Below, in pieces: positions 7,950 to 15,765 of a stretch of DNA of 27,573 bases. The notes beneath the pieces were generated by a model. It was not told where the DNA came from. It searched no databases and saw only the letters and a list, made by a program, of their open reading frames with translations. Each line of letters begins with the position of its first letter. The stretch's first letter is position 1. The translations under genes and the position numbers were made by a program. This DNA is from CAUUGB01 sp963544615 (lineage in GTDB: Bacteria; Patescibacteriota; Microgenomatia; UBA1400; PJMF01), in the NCBI GenBank assembly GCA_963544615.1, contig CAUUGB010000010.1, forward strand, positions 1 through 27,573, given 5' to 3'.

Positions 7950-8343
7950 AGGAAGCACTGCTAGTTTAAGAATGCAACCAGCAACTGCTCACGCACCACA
8001 AAGGGTGGTGGTTAATAATCGCAATTTGGGAGCTGCCGGGAGCATGTCGCAAGGATTTTGCACCACTAACACCATTAATATTCGCGACAAAGTGCAGCTA
8101 AAAAACATGATGGTTAAAGCTAATCAAGCAGGTTACTGCACCAACCCCTTAGAACAGCGCCGGCTGCAACAACAAATCAACAAAAAAGCACAACACGTTT
8201 ATGGCGCTGGCAGCAAAGAAGCAACTATTATTAATCAAAGTGTCCGCCAAAGCATGGTTAGTACAACTACCAACCCCGGAGTGAGACAAACCAACACCGG
8301 GAGTTTTGGCGCCGCCCTCAATAGTAAAATCAATCAAAAATAA
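7939..8343 (+). CDS. Hypothetical protein, 134 aa
   Basis: ATG 7939 lies inside the end of gltX (11-nt overlap), a layout that suggests translational coupling. The product is hydrophilic, basic and rich in Asn, Gln, Thr and Ala, with no signal peptide or membrane segment. It contains two isolated Cys in similar surroundings (GFCTTNTINI and GYCTNPLEQ). The stretch LEQRRLQQQINKKAQ may form a helix. The ends look disordered. I do not recognise a family. Its steady frame and tight fit between gltX and the galU-like gene argue that it is a real gene. A structural or nucleic-acid-associated role would be speculation. Confidence 0.7.
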   Translation: MIAKGSTASLRMQPATAHAPQRVVVNNRNLGAAGSMSQGFCTTNTINIRDKVQLKNMMVKANQAGYCTNPLEQRRLQQQINKKAQHVYGAGSKEATIINQSVRQSMVSTTTNPGVRQTNTGSFGAALNSKINQK

Positions 8344-8356
8344 ACAGGAAGGAAAT

Positions 8357-9235
8357 ATGCCGACAATTAAAAAAGCTGTAATTACCGATGCTGGTTTTGC
8401 CAGTCGCTATTTACCTATTACCAAAACCATTCCTAAAGCCATGTTGCCTTTAGGCAATCGCCCCATTATGCAGCTGGCGGTGGAAGAATGTGTTACCGCA
8501 GGTATTGAAGAGATTATTATTGTGGCCACTCCAGAGGGTAAGCCTATTTACGAGGATTACTTTAACAACAGTGTTAACCGAATTAGAAAGCAGCTTGCTT
8601 CTCAAGGCAAAGAGGATCGCTATGCGCCAGTACAGCAAGTGCTAGACTACCCCAAAATTGTGGTGATTGAACAAGACCCAGCGCTACCTTATGGCAATGG
8701 TTCGCCAATTGTTTCTGCGCGCAACTTTGTCGCCAAAGAAGATGCTTTTTTAGTACTTTATTCTGATGACGTTATTTTTGGCACTTCGGATGCCAAAGCT
8801 TTGGTAGAAGCATATGAAAAAAATCCCGATGCAAAAGCAATTATCATGGCTCAAGATATGACTGGTGGAGATGTGAGCAAATACGGGGTAATCTCACCCA
8901 AAGCTGGGGGAGCAAATTTACTTGACAACATTGTGGAAAAACCCAAACCGGGCACTGAACCTTCGCATTTAGTATCTTATGGACGATATTTATTAACTCA
9001 AGAAGTATTCAAACATTTGCATGCCAGTAACACCGGGCTTGATGGTGAACTCTGGACAGTGGACGCAATTACCACCATAGCTAAAAATGATAAAGTACTG
9101 ATTGCCACCACCAAGGGTCAATGGATGACCACCGGGGATCCAGAAAATTATTTTCTGGCTCACCTCAAATATGTGCTTGATCATGAGCCGTATGCCAACA
9201 AGGTAACAGAATTTATTAAACAATGTGGAAAATAA
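8357..9235 (+). CDS. galU: UTP--glucose-1-phosphate uridylyltransferase-like nucleotidyltransferase
   Basis: GalU makes UDP-glucose from UTP and glucose-1-phosphate for glycan synthesis. This product has 292 aa, matching the family. ATG 8357 is selected because AGGAAGGA (8347-8354) precedes it closely; an in-frame start at 8306 would overlap the previous gene and lacks that site. Family marks are KTIPKAMLP (23-31), a metal-type SDD (136-138), VEKPKP (193-198), DGELWTVDAI (229-238) and GDPENYF (260-266). The nucleotide-binding loop reads TDAGFASR (10-17) where most GalU have PAAGxGTR, so both Gly-Thr positions are changed. The sugar or nucleotide preference may therefore differ. It overlaps secA by 13 nt. 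Confidence 0.88.
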   Translation: MPTIKKAVITDAGFASRYLPITKTIPKAMLPLGNRPIMQLAVEECVTAGIEEIIIVATPEGKPIYEDYFNNSVNRIRKQLASQGKEDRYAPVQQVLDYPKIVVIEQDPALPYGNGSPIVSARNFVAKEDAFLVLYSDDVIFGTSDAKALVEAYEKNPDAKAIIMAQDMTGGDVSKYGVISPKAGGANLLDNIVEKPKPGTEPSHLVSYGRYLLTQEVFKHLHASNTGLDGELWTVDAITTIAKNDKVLIATTKGQWMTTGDPENYFLAHLKYVLDHEPYANKVTEFIKQCGK

Positions 9236-12144
9236 TTGAGCAACTTTTTGATGACAATGCCCGCCAGCTAAAAAAATATGGGCACTTGGTAACACAAATT
9301 AACAACTACGCTAGCGAACTCAAAAACCTCAGCGACCAAGCACTTCAAGGGCAAACTGCCAAACTTAAAGCTCAACTAAAAACTTACCTCGACCAAGGTA
9401 AAAGCGAAGCAGCTGCGCTTGATTTGTTGCTGCCAGAAGCTTTTGCCACCGTGAGAGAAGTAGCAGAGCGAGTGCTGGGACTGCGTCACTTTGAAGTGCA
9501 ACTTTTAGCAGGTATTGGTTTGCACTACGGCAAAATCACTGAGCAAAAAACCGGCGAGGGCAAAACGCTCACCGTTACCTGCCCACTTTACCTCAATGCT
9601 TTACTAGAAAAAGGCGTTCAGCTGGTAACTGTCAATGACTACTTAGCCGAAATTGGCGCTGGTTGGATGGGGCAAATTTATCATTTTTTGGGTCTGAAAA
9701 CAGCCGTGATTATTCACGATCAAGCCAAAATGTTTGCTCCCGAAGTCCAAAGTGGAGATAGGGGGGATGAAAGGCTAGAACACTTTGTGCCCATTAGTAG
9801 GCAGCAAGCTTATTTATGCGATATTGTTTATGGCACCAATAATGAATTTGGTTTTGATTACCTGCGCGACAATATGGTCAGCGATTTAAGCCAAATGGTG
9901 CAAAGACAAGACTATTCTCATCACTATGCCATTGTGGATGAGGCTGACTCAATTTTAATTGATGAAGCCCGTACCCCGCTGATTATTAGTGCTCCCGATA
10001 GCAAGCCCACTCATAAATACCACGATTATGCCCGCATGGTTTTGCAGCTGGTGAAAGACAGCGATTATAGTTTAGATGAAAAAGCCAAAACTGCCACTCT
10101 CACCGATTTGGGAGTTAAACGCCTAGAAGCACGCCTAGGAGTTAAAAACCTTTATCAAGAACAATTTGACACCATTCACTACCTAGAAAATGCTCTAAAA
10201 GCCCAAGTACTTTATCACCGTGATAAGGAATATATTGTTAAAGATGAACAAATTATTATTGTGGATGAACACACCGGCAGACTCATGCATGGCAGGCGTT
10301 ACAGCAATGGGCTTCATCAAGCAATTGAAGCTAAAGAGGGGGTGCCAATTCAACAAGAGTCGCGCACTCTGGCTACTATTTCGCTGCAAAATTATTTTCG
10401 CCTTTATCACAAACTTGCCGGCATGACTGGGACTGCTGCCACCGAAGCGGAGGAATTTAGCAAAATTTATCATACTGGAGTTTTAATTGTGCCCACTCAC
10501 CTACCAATTAAAAGACAAGACAAAAATGATTTAATTTACAAAACTGCTGCCGCTAAATATTCTGCCTTGGTGGCCGAAGTAGAAACCATTCACCAAACCG
10601 GACAGCCAATTTTAATCGGCACCCGCAGTATTGAACACAATCAAATTGTCTCTCACTTGCTACAAAAAAAAGGCATTAAACACCAAGTGCTCAATGCCAA
10701 AAACAACGAGCGAGAAGCTTTTATTATTGCTGCTGCTGGTAAAAAAGACGCTATCACCGTAGCTACTAATATTGCCGGGCGGGGAGTTGATATTGTCTTG
10801 GGTGGCGCTAAACCAGAAATTAAAGATTTTCGCCGCGAAAACAATCAATATGATGAGCTAAAGTATCAAGCAGCTCTTAAAGATTGGCAGCAAGCCAACA
10901 GTCAGGTAAAAGCCCTGGGTGGACTAGCTATTTTAGGGGCAGAGCGGCATGAATCACGGCGCATTGATAATCAGTTGCGTGGACGCGCCGGCAGACAAGG
11001 TGACCCCGGTAGTTCTCGTTTTTACGTGGCTTTAGACGATGAAATCATGCGCATTTTCGGTGGCGAGCAAATTGCCAAATTAATGGAAATTCTCAAAATT
11101 CCCGCCAGCCAACCTATTGAAGCCAGAGTGGTGGGTAAATCAATTGAATCAGCTCAAACCAGAGTAGAAGGTTTCTTTTTTGACCAAAGACAAAGATTGG
11201 TGGAGTTTGATGATGTGATGAATAAGCAGCGAGAAATTATTTATAAAAAACGTCGCCAGTTTTTGCAACTCTCCAGCCGTGATTTAGATACCACCTCCAC
11301 CAACGAAGTAACTACCGCTGGAGAAACTTTGCGCACTCACATTTGGCAATATTTAGATGAAGCTATTAGCAGCAATGTTACCGCTAGCTTTAGCTTAGCA
11401 GATGGCAGTGAAGCCGCCCACAAAGCTCATCAACAAATCAGCAATTTTATTAACAAGATTATTCCTTTTGATACTACCTCACAACAAAATTTAGACCAAA
11501 TCCTGCACCAACTTGGCGACGATAGTGAAAAAATTATCACCAAACTGCAAGGCTTGGCAAAAAAAACTTATCAAGCCAGAGAACAAGCCATTGGTAAAGA
11601 GCTCACAGTAGAAATTGAAAAACAAGTAATTTTAGGCACTATAGATCAATTATGGATGGATCACTTAGATGCCATGGAAGATTTACGTCAAGGCATTTGG
11701 ATGCGTGGCGATAAAAACACCGTGATTGCGGAATATAAAAAAGAAGCTTTTGCTCTTTTTGAAAAACTCATGGCTGCCATCAAGCAAACCATAGTAGAGA
11801 GAATTTTTCGCACAGAAATTAACCCTCAAGCCTTAGTTGCTCAACAAATTGCCGCGTCAGAGCGCTTGCTGGCTCAAGCACAAACTTCAGACGGCAAAAC
11901 TGCCGCTGCCCCTTTACCTAGCGCCCAACAGCAAAAAGTGGCTGCCCCTAATTTGGCCACCAAAGGCGATAGTAGCAGTTTAGCAGCGGCCTTAAAACAA
12001 AGGCAAGAGCGCCTAAGTAAAAATCCGGGGGCAAACCCCGCCTCTCAGCCAATAACGGCAGGTAAAACTAAAGTAGGACGCAATGACCCTTGCCCCTGTG
12101 GCTCGGGTAAAAAATACAAAAAGTGCTGTGGTAGAGCGAGTTAA
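9223..12144 (+). CDS. secA: Preprotein translocase ATPase SecA
   Basis: SecA is the motor that drives unfolded preproteins through SecYEG at the inner membrane. This product has 973 aa. ATG 9223 lies in the end of the galU-like gene (13-nt overlap) and gives the typical opening with RQLKKYG. Walker A is KTGEGKTLT (about 109-117) and Walker B/DEAD is VDEADSILIDEARTP (about 238-252). YGTNNEFGFDYLRDNM, the MTGTA motif and the second RecA-fold helicase motifs (ATNIAGRGVDI, LRGRAGRQGDPG) are all present. The C-terminus keeps the SEC-C zinc site (Cys957, Cys959, Cys968, Cys969), which binds SecB or phospholipid in other species. Before it lies a long Ala/Gln/Ser linker. A modest insertion near 165-185 (EVQSGDRGDERLEH) is unlike the E. 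coli form. The exonuclease III gene follows with a TAATG overlap. Confidence 0.97.
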   Translation: MWKIIEQLFDDNARQLKKYGHLVTQINNYASELKNLSDQALQGQTAKLKAQLKTYLDQGKSEAAALDLLLPEAFATVREVAERVLGLRHFEVQLLAGIGLHYGKITEQKTGEGKTLTVTCPLYLNALLEKGVQLVTVNDYLAEIGAGWMGQIYHFLGLKTAVIIHDQAKMFAPEVQSGDRGDERLEHFVPISRQQAYLCDIVYGTNNEFGFDYLRDNMVSDLSQMVQRQDYSHHYAIVDEADSILIDEARTPLIISAPDSKPTHKYHDYARMVLQLVKDSDYSLDEKAKTATLTDLGVKRLEARLGVKNLYQEQFDTIHYLENALKAQVLYHRDKEYIVKDEQIIIVDEHTGRLMHGRRYSNGLHQAIEAKEGVPIQQESRTLATISLQNYFRLYHKLAGMTGTAATEAEEFSKIYHTGVLIVPTHLPIKRQDKNDLIYKTAAAKYSALVAEVETIHQTGQPILIGTRSIEHNQIVSHLLQKKGIKHQVLNAKNNEREAFIIAAAGKKDAITVATNIAGRGVDIVLGGAKPEIKDFRRENNQYDELKYQAALKDWQQANSQVKALGGLAILGAERHESRRIDNQLRGRAGRQGDPGSSRFYVALDDEIMRIFGGEQIAKLMEILKIPASQPIEARVVGKSIESAQTRVEGFFFDQRQRLVEFDDVMNKQREIIYKKRRQFLQLSSRDLDTTSTNEVTTAGETLRTHIWQYLDEAISSNVTASFSLADGSEAAHKAHQQISNFINKIIPFDTTSQQNLDQILHQLGDDSEKIITKLQGLAKKTYQAREQAIGKELTVEIEKQVILGTIDQLWMDHLDAMEDLRQGIWMRGDKNTVIAEYKKEAFALFEKLMAAIKQTIVERIFRTEINPQALVAQQIAASERLLAQAQTSDGKTAAAPLPSAQQQKVAAPNLATKGDSSSLAAALKQRQERLSKNPGANPASQPITAGKTKVGRNDPCPCGSGKKYKKCCGRAS

Positions 12145-12893
12145 TGAAAATAGTTTCTTGGAATGTTAATGGACTACGGGCAATTCTGCGCAAAAATTTT
12201 TTGTCTTTTTTAACCACTTGGCAAGCCGAAATGGTGTGTTTGCAAGAAACTAAAACTAATCGTGACTTGCCTTTAGGTTTGACTAATTACCAAGAATTTT
12301 GGGGGCACGGGCAACGCCCTGGCTATTCAGGCACTTTAATTCTCTTAAAGAAAAATTTGGCTCCACAAGTAGTTCGCCGCCAACCAGGAGAATTTCTCGC
12401 TGCTGAGGGTCGCTGTGTTTGGCTGGAATTTCCTCAATATCATTTTTTTAATCTTTATTTTCCTAATGGCGGGCACCAAGCCACACGGCTGAATTACAAA
12501 ATGGCTTATTACCAAGAATTTTTCGCTTTGATAACTTCTTTAACCCCCACTAAAGGAGTAATTTTTACCGGTGATGTGAACACCGCTCACCAAGAAATTG
12601 ATTTAGCCAGACCCAAAGAAAATTCTACTCACACGGGGTTTTTACCTCAAGAACGGGCTTGGTTAGACCAAGTAGTTGCTGCTGGCTTTGTTGATGTTTG
12701 GCGCCACTTGCATCCCCAAGAAAAAGGTTATAGTTGGTGGGATTACAAAACCCGAGCACGAGAGCGTAATGTAGGTTGGCGGATTGATTATTTTTTTGCT
12801 AGTCAGGAGTTATTAGGTAGGATTAAAACTTGCCAAATTTTAGCTGACGTACTTGGTTCTGATCATGCCCCAATAGCCTTAGAGCTTGCTTAA
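12144..12893 (+). CDS. xth: Exodeoxyribonuclease III (AP endonuclease, XthA family)
   Basis: This base-excision repair enzyme cuts DNA 5' of abasic sites and removes 3' blocking groups. It has 249 aa, usual for the family. All active-site blocks of the exonuclease-endonuclease-phosphatase fold are visible: WNVNGLRA (6-13), metal ligand Glu35 in LQETK, YFPNGG (105-110), GDVNTAH (143-149), SWWDY (197-201), GWRIDYFF (211-218) and the catalytic SDHAPI (239-244). The ATG shares its A with the secA stop codon (TAATG), so it should be translated by reinitiation. It ends 10 nt before the convergent uppS gene, with no clear terminator between. Confidence 0.95.
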   Translation: MKIVSWNVNGLRAILRKNFLSFLTTWQAEMVCLQETKTNRDLPLGLTNYQEFWGHGQRPGYSGTLILLKKNLAPQVVRRQPGEFLAAEGRCVWLEFPQYHFFNLYFPNGGHQATRLNYKMAYYQEFFALITSLTPTKGVIFTGDVNTAHQEIDLARPKENSTHTGFLPQERAWLDQVVAAGFVDVWRHLHPQEKGYSWWDYKTRARERNVGWRIDYFFASQELLGRIKTCQILADVLGSDHAPIALELA

Positions 12894-12903
12894 AAGCTTA
12901 AAG

Positions 12904-13593
12904 TTATTTACCAAAACGGCGCTGACGATTGGCATACTCAGCCACGGCTAAGCGTAAATCTTGTCGAGTCCACTCCGGCATCATTTTCGCAGAAAAATAC
13001 AATTCACTATAAGCTGCTTGCCAACTCATAAAACCAGACAGGCGTTGCTCGCCACCGGTTCTAATAATTAAATCTGGGTCGGGTAAATTAGTTATACCAG
13101 TATCGAGCGCCTGACTTAAATTAGCCAAGGTAATTTCACTCACCTGCTCCTGCAGCAGCGTGTTGGCAGCACGCACAATTTCATCTCTGCCACCATAATT
13201 GTAGGCAATAGTCAGAGTCATGGCAGTGCCAGTAACAGTAGTAGCTAAAGCTTGGTCAATTAATTTGTTTAAGTCGGCAGGCAAATTATTGCGCCTGCCA
13301 ATAAAATTCAGCCGCACTCCTTGAGATTTGAGCCGCGTGGCGAAATCAGTTAAAAACATTTTTACCAAAGTTAAAATTCCCTCTATCTCCATTGGTGGTC
13401 GCCCCCAATTTTCAGTGCTAAAACCCCAAATAGTAAAATAAGGCAATTTTAAAGCTAAAGCTTCACTGACCAACTCGGGAAATACTTTATCCACCACCAC
13501 CCGGTGACCATCCAACACTCCCCGATTAACGCTTTTAGCCCAGCGCCTATTGCCGTCAGGAATTAAAGCTAAATGTTTTAAGGTAGTACTCAT
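12904..13593 (-). CDS. uppS: Undecaprenyl diphosphate synthase-family cis-prenyltransferase
   Basis: This enzyme extends farnesyl diphosphate with isopentenyl diphosphate units in cis, giving the lipid carrier for peptidoglycan and glycan assembly. It has 229 aa, slightly short for the family. Conserved blocks: IPDGNRRWAK (11-20, catalytic Asp13), FSTENW (59-64), NYGGRDEI (132-139), RTGGEQRLSGF (178-188) and SELYF (196-200). The first block has IPDGNRR where E. coli UppS has MDGNGR, a variant seen in other cis-prenyltransferases, so product chain length is uncertain. GGAGA 6 nt before the ATG and an extended -10 at 13624-13632 make this a Shine-Dalgarno gene with a leader of about 24 nt. Confidence 0.93.
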   Translation of the reverse strand: MSTTLKHLALIPDGNRRWAKSVNRGVLDGHRVVVDKVFPELVSEALALKLPYFTIWGFSTENWGRPPMEIEGILTLVKMFLTDFATRLKSQGVRLNFIGRRNNLPADLNKLIDQALATTVTGTAMTLTIAYNYGGRDEIVRAANTLLQEQVSEITLANLSQALDTGITNLPDPDLIIRTGGEQRLSGFMSWQAAYSELYFSAKMMPEWTRQDLRLAVAEYANRQRRFGK

Positions 13594-13623
13594 AATTTGT
13601 CTCCAAGAGAAACGTGCTGGGCT

Positions 13624-13632
13624 ATTTTAGCA
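13624..13632 (-). promoter_or_regulatory. Extended -10 promoter of uppS
   Basis: The minus strand reads TGCTAAAAT, a TGn-extended -10. It lies about 30 nt before the uppS ATG, leaving room for a leader with the GGAGA ribosome site. Confidence 0.55.
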
Positions 13633-13710
13633 TATTAGCGGCTCATCCCCCTGCCGAAAAGGAAATTAGAGCTGGCTTAAAATTAAAGTTAGCCCCCCGA
13701 CAAATAAACT

Positions 13711-13724
13711 CACACATGCGTGTG
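13711..13724. promoter_or_regulatory. Inverted repeat in the divergent uppS/VirB2-like intergenic region
   Basis: CACAC (13711-13715) and GTGTG (13720-13724) flank ATGC. The site lies 43 nt upstream of the -10 of the pilin-like operon and about 80 nt upstream of the uppS -10, a reasonable place for a regulator. A short repeat like this can arise by chance. Confidence 0.25.
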
Positions 13725-13766
13725 CTCACATACAACTCTGGAAAATGAGCCTATGAAAAAATGGTG

Positions 13767-13772
13767 TATAAT
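13767..13772 (+). promoter_or_regulatory. -10 element of the VirB2-like operon (leaderless)
   Basis: TATAAT ends at 13772 and ATG follows at 13779 after 6 nt. The preceding TGG/TG bases give a partial extended element. No consensus -35 is visible. Confidence 0.65.
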
Positions 13773-13778
13773 TAACTA

Positions 13779-14210
13779 ATGTTATCAACTCTGCGCTGGA
13801 GCGCTGGTTTTAGTATTCTACTGTTGGTTTTGTTTGGCTTAACTTCTCCACTCGTGCTGCAAGCTGCAGATGAATTAGGCCCTCCTTCTCAGGCAGGAGA
13901 CGCATTGAGAGCCACTAGTGAACTGCGCCTCAACGCTCAAGAACCAAAGAGTGTTGAGAGCGCGGGTTATGACACGATTGCTAAAATAGTTGATCGCGCC
14001 ATTAGGGTGCTTTTGGTAGGAGGAGCGGTGGCTTTTATGCTGCTAATTTTATCTTCTGGATATAAACTAGTTTTTGCCGCGGACAAACAGCAACAGTTGG
14101 GGCAAATCAAAACTAATTTAACCACTGGAGTCATGGGTATTTTAGTTATAGCTGCGGCTTGGTGGATAGTGAAACTGTTGGAAAAATCCTTGGGCATGGA
14201 AATAACATAA
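13779..14210 (+). CDS. VirB2/TrbC-like membrane protein 1
   Basis: This encodes 143 aa. An N-terminal signal segment (about 9-28, GFSILLLVLFGLTSPLVLQA, with a plausible cleavage after QAA) is followed by a polar stretch of about 45 residues. Two membrane helices come next, about 73-96 (IRVLLVGGAVAFMLLILSSGYK) and 113-135 (TGVMGILVIAAAWWIVKLL), joined by a charged loop (ADKQQQLGQIKTN). Signal, two helices and a basic loop are the plan of VirB2/TrbC pilin-like subunits of type IV secretion systems. Sequence identity is too low to prove it. It is the first gene of a tandem set and has a leaderless promoter. A pilus or transport-channel subunit is the best inference. Confidence 0.75.
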   Translation: MLSTLRWSAGFSILLLVLFGLTSPLVLQAADELGPPSQAGDALRATSELRLNAQEPKSVESAGYDTIAKIVDRAIRVLLVGGAVAFMLLILSSGYKLVFAADKQQQLGQIKTNLTTGVMGILVIAAAWWIVKLLEKSLGMEIT

Positions 14211-14217
14211 ACAACAT

Positions 14218-14520
14218 ATGTACAGTAAATTAAAGATATTAGCCTTATTAGCTATCACCACTTTTTTGCTGGGAGTGGGAAAACTAGCCATCACCTCCAC
14301 TCCAGTGTCTGCCATAAATAATAATGGTATAGGAACAATTAGTGAACCCACAGTAGGTCTGCATCAAAAATACAAAGATGTAAAAACAGGCTCCAGCGAG
14401 TTTGTGAATAATGTGCTTAAATTTTTAACTGGTATTGCGGCAGTGTGGCTACTGATTACCATCATTACCGCTGGGATAAGAATTATTCCAGAAGTCCTGA
14501 AGATTTTGCCACCGAAATGA
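14218..14520 (+). CDS. VirB2/TrbC-like membrane protein 2, N-terminal part (frame broken)
   Basis: This encodes 100 aa: a signal-like segment (about 5-30, ending VSA), a polar stretch, then one complete helix (about 70-90, LTGIAAVWLLITIITAGIRI). Translation then leaves the expected path and stops at TGA 14518. The missing loop and second helix are encoded at once in the -1 frame (SRSPEDFATEMKRIMW and onward, to 14654). A one-base deletion, sequencing error or ribosomal slip near 14482-14495 would restore a protein of about 144 aa, matching protein 1 (143 aa). No classical X XXY YYZ slippery heptamer is evident at the junction. The stop overlaps an ATG in the other frame (ATGA), so reinitiation is also possible. 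Confidence 0.6.
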   Translation: MYSKLKILALLAITTFLLGVGKLAITSTPVSAINNNGIGTISEPTVGLHQKYKDVKTGSSEFVNNVLKFLTGIAAVWLLITIITAGIRIIPEVLKILPPK

Positions 14521-14654
14521 AGCGCATTATGTGGGCAAGTGCAGGAATGATTTTAGTCGCCCTAGCCTATATTTTGGTTACCTGGATACTCAAGTCTTTC
14601 TTTAATGATGCCGCATTTATTGATAATCCAGTCGAGTATATTATCAAAACATAA
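14517..14654 (+). CDS. VirB2/TrbC-like membrane protein 2, C-terminal part in the -1 frame
   Basis: ATG 14517 overlaps the TGA of the preceding frame (ATGA), giving 45 aa with one helix (about 5-25, WASAGMILVALAYILVTWIL) and a polar tail ending VEYIIKT. Read back upstream, the same frame stays open to a GTG at 14445. Only the part from about 14490 looks like protein (SPEDFATE, the expected loop between the two pilin-like helices); further back it reads ATDYHHYRWDKNY, which is out-of-frame noise. This is either the second half of a frameshifted gene or a true fission with coupled translation. Confidence 0.5.
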   Translation: MKRIMWASAGMILVALAYILVTWILKSFFNDAAFIDNPVEYIIKT

Positions 14655-14656
14655 CC

Positions 14657-14992
14657 ATGAAACTAATTCCTATAGCTGCAGCTGAAGAAAAAATTGGTAA
14701 AGATGTTAAAATGCTGATTTCCACCAATCCCGGCACCATTGCTTGGGATAGCTATATTAAAACTGCCATTGACCTGGTTTTTTTTATGAGTGCAGTGGCA
14801 GTGTTTGTGTTTTTACTCCTGGGCGCATACGAAATTATTAGTGCTAATGGCAACCGACAAAGCATGGAAAGTGGCAAAAGCAGAATTGTTTGGGCACTGG
14901 CAGGCTTGGTGGTGGTGGCCGGCGGCTTTATTATTTGGAAACTCATGATGGAAGTGGTTGGCATGAGTAAAATTAATACCGTGGGGTTATAA
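14657..14992 (+). CDS. VirB2/TrbC-like membrane protein 3
   Basis: This encodes 111 aa starting 2 nt after the previous stop, without a ribosome site. The N-terminus is short and lacks a clear signal segment. Two helices (about 37-60, AIDLVFFMSAVAVFVFLLLGA, and 76-97) flank a loop with NGNRQSMESGKSR. The second helix ends GGFIIWKL, shared with the next gene. Layout and spacing match VirB2/TrbC-like proteins. It is probably a paralog from tandem duplication. Confidence 0.7.
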   Translation: MKLIPIAAAEEKIGKDVKMLISTNPGTIAWDSYIKTAIDLVFFMSAVAVFVFLLLGAYEIISANGNRQSMESGKSRIVWALAGLVVVAGGFIIWKLMMEVVGMSKINTVGL

Positions 14993-14993
14993 A

Positions 14994-15332
14994 ATGATGC
15001 TTTTTCTCAATGCAATGTTTAACTTTTCTTCGCCAGCAAAGGGATTACCCACTATTGGTAAACCGGATGAAAAAGGCGTAATCGATTGGGTGGGAGTAGT
15101 CAAAAACTTTACCACCTTGCTGCTATCGCTGGGAGCAGTGATTGCTTTATTAAGCGTGGTGATGGCGGGTTATAAAATGGCTACTTCTAGCGGCGATCAA
15201 AGTAAATTAACCACTGCTCGCTATCAATTGGTTTTTTCTCTAGCTGGCTTAATTATTGCTGCTGGCGGCTTTATTATTTGGAAGTTAATTTTACAATTTA
15301 TTGGTACCGAAAATATTAATTTCGGTTTATAA
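14994..15332 (+). CDS. VirB2/TrbC-like membrane protein 4
   Basis: This encodes 112 aa, 1 nt after gene 3. The first about 30 residues are polar (AKGLPTIGKPDEKGVIDW). Two helices follow (about 37-62, TTLLLSLGAVIALLSVVMAGYK, and 80-99) around a loop with SSGDQSKLTTARYQ. The second helix carries the same GGFIIWKL as protein 3, and both end in a short tail closing with GL (NTVGL, NFGL). The two genes are therefore paralogs. The loop charge pattern, Gly/Ala-rich helices and neighbours fit pilin-like subunits of a type IV secretion-related apparatus. Confidence 0.72.
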   Translation: MMLFLNAMFNFSSPAKGLPTIGKPDEKGVIDWVGVVKNFTTLLLSLGAVIALLSVVMAGYKMATSSGDQSKLTTARYQLVFSLAGLIIAAGGFIIWKLILQFIGTENINFGL

Positions 15333-15337
15333 AACTT

Positions 15338-15682
15338 ATGATTCTTAAATTAATCCGCTATTTAATTCAATTAGCCATGCTGTGTTTGATAGTTTATTTT
15401 GGCTATTATTACTTTACCCATCAAACCGTAGGGGTCTGTGTGAGCGCGCCACTTGCCAGCTTAGTGGGCAAAGCGCAAAACCAAACTCCCGACAAAGCTT
15501 TAATGGATGCTTTTTTATCGCGCTTGAGTGACCAAGCGGCAGAAGCAGCTGCCCGCGGCATGGCTCTATCTGATTATTTAACTGCCACCAGCGAAGCTAA
15601 AAACAGTGATGATCTTTTTGACAAGGGGCAGTATCTATACTGCAAAGCAGTTATTGCCCAAAACGAACAAGGCAGTAATTAA
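15338..15682 (+). CDS. Single-helix membrane-anchored protein, unknown
   Basis: This encodes 114 aa, 5 nt after the preceding gene and the last of the operon. There is one helix (about 5-26, LIRYLIQLAMLCLIVYFGYYYF) and then an external, helix-prone domain with two Cys (near 33 and 102) that could pair outside the cell. No family is recognised. Its position in the VirB2-like operon suggests an accessory to that machine. Confidence 0.65.
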   Translation: MILKLIRYLIQLAMLCLIVYFGYYYFTHQTVGVCVSAPLASLVGKAQNQTPDKALMDAFLSRLSDQAAEAAARGMALSDYLTATSEAKNSDDLFDKGQYLYCKAVIAQNEQGSN

Positions 15683-15765
15683 GCTTTTTACTTAATTAGT
15701 TGCTTATCAGCCAGCCTGCTCAAACTGGGTCTTTTATTTCTATTTAATTTTTGGCTACTTACTTA

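Noticed and set aside
14445..14516. GTG 14445 as a separate gene start for the C-terminal pilin-like half
   Set aside because: The residues from 14445 to about 14490 (ATDYHHYRWDKNY) are the out-of-frame reading of the first gene's helix. A frame break or ATG 14517 explains the data better.
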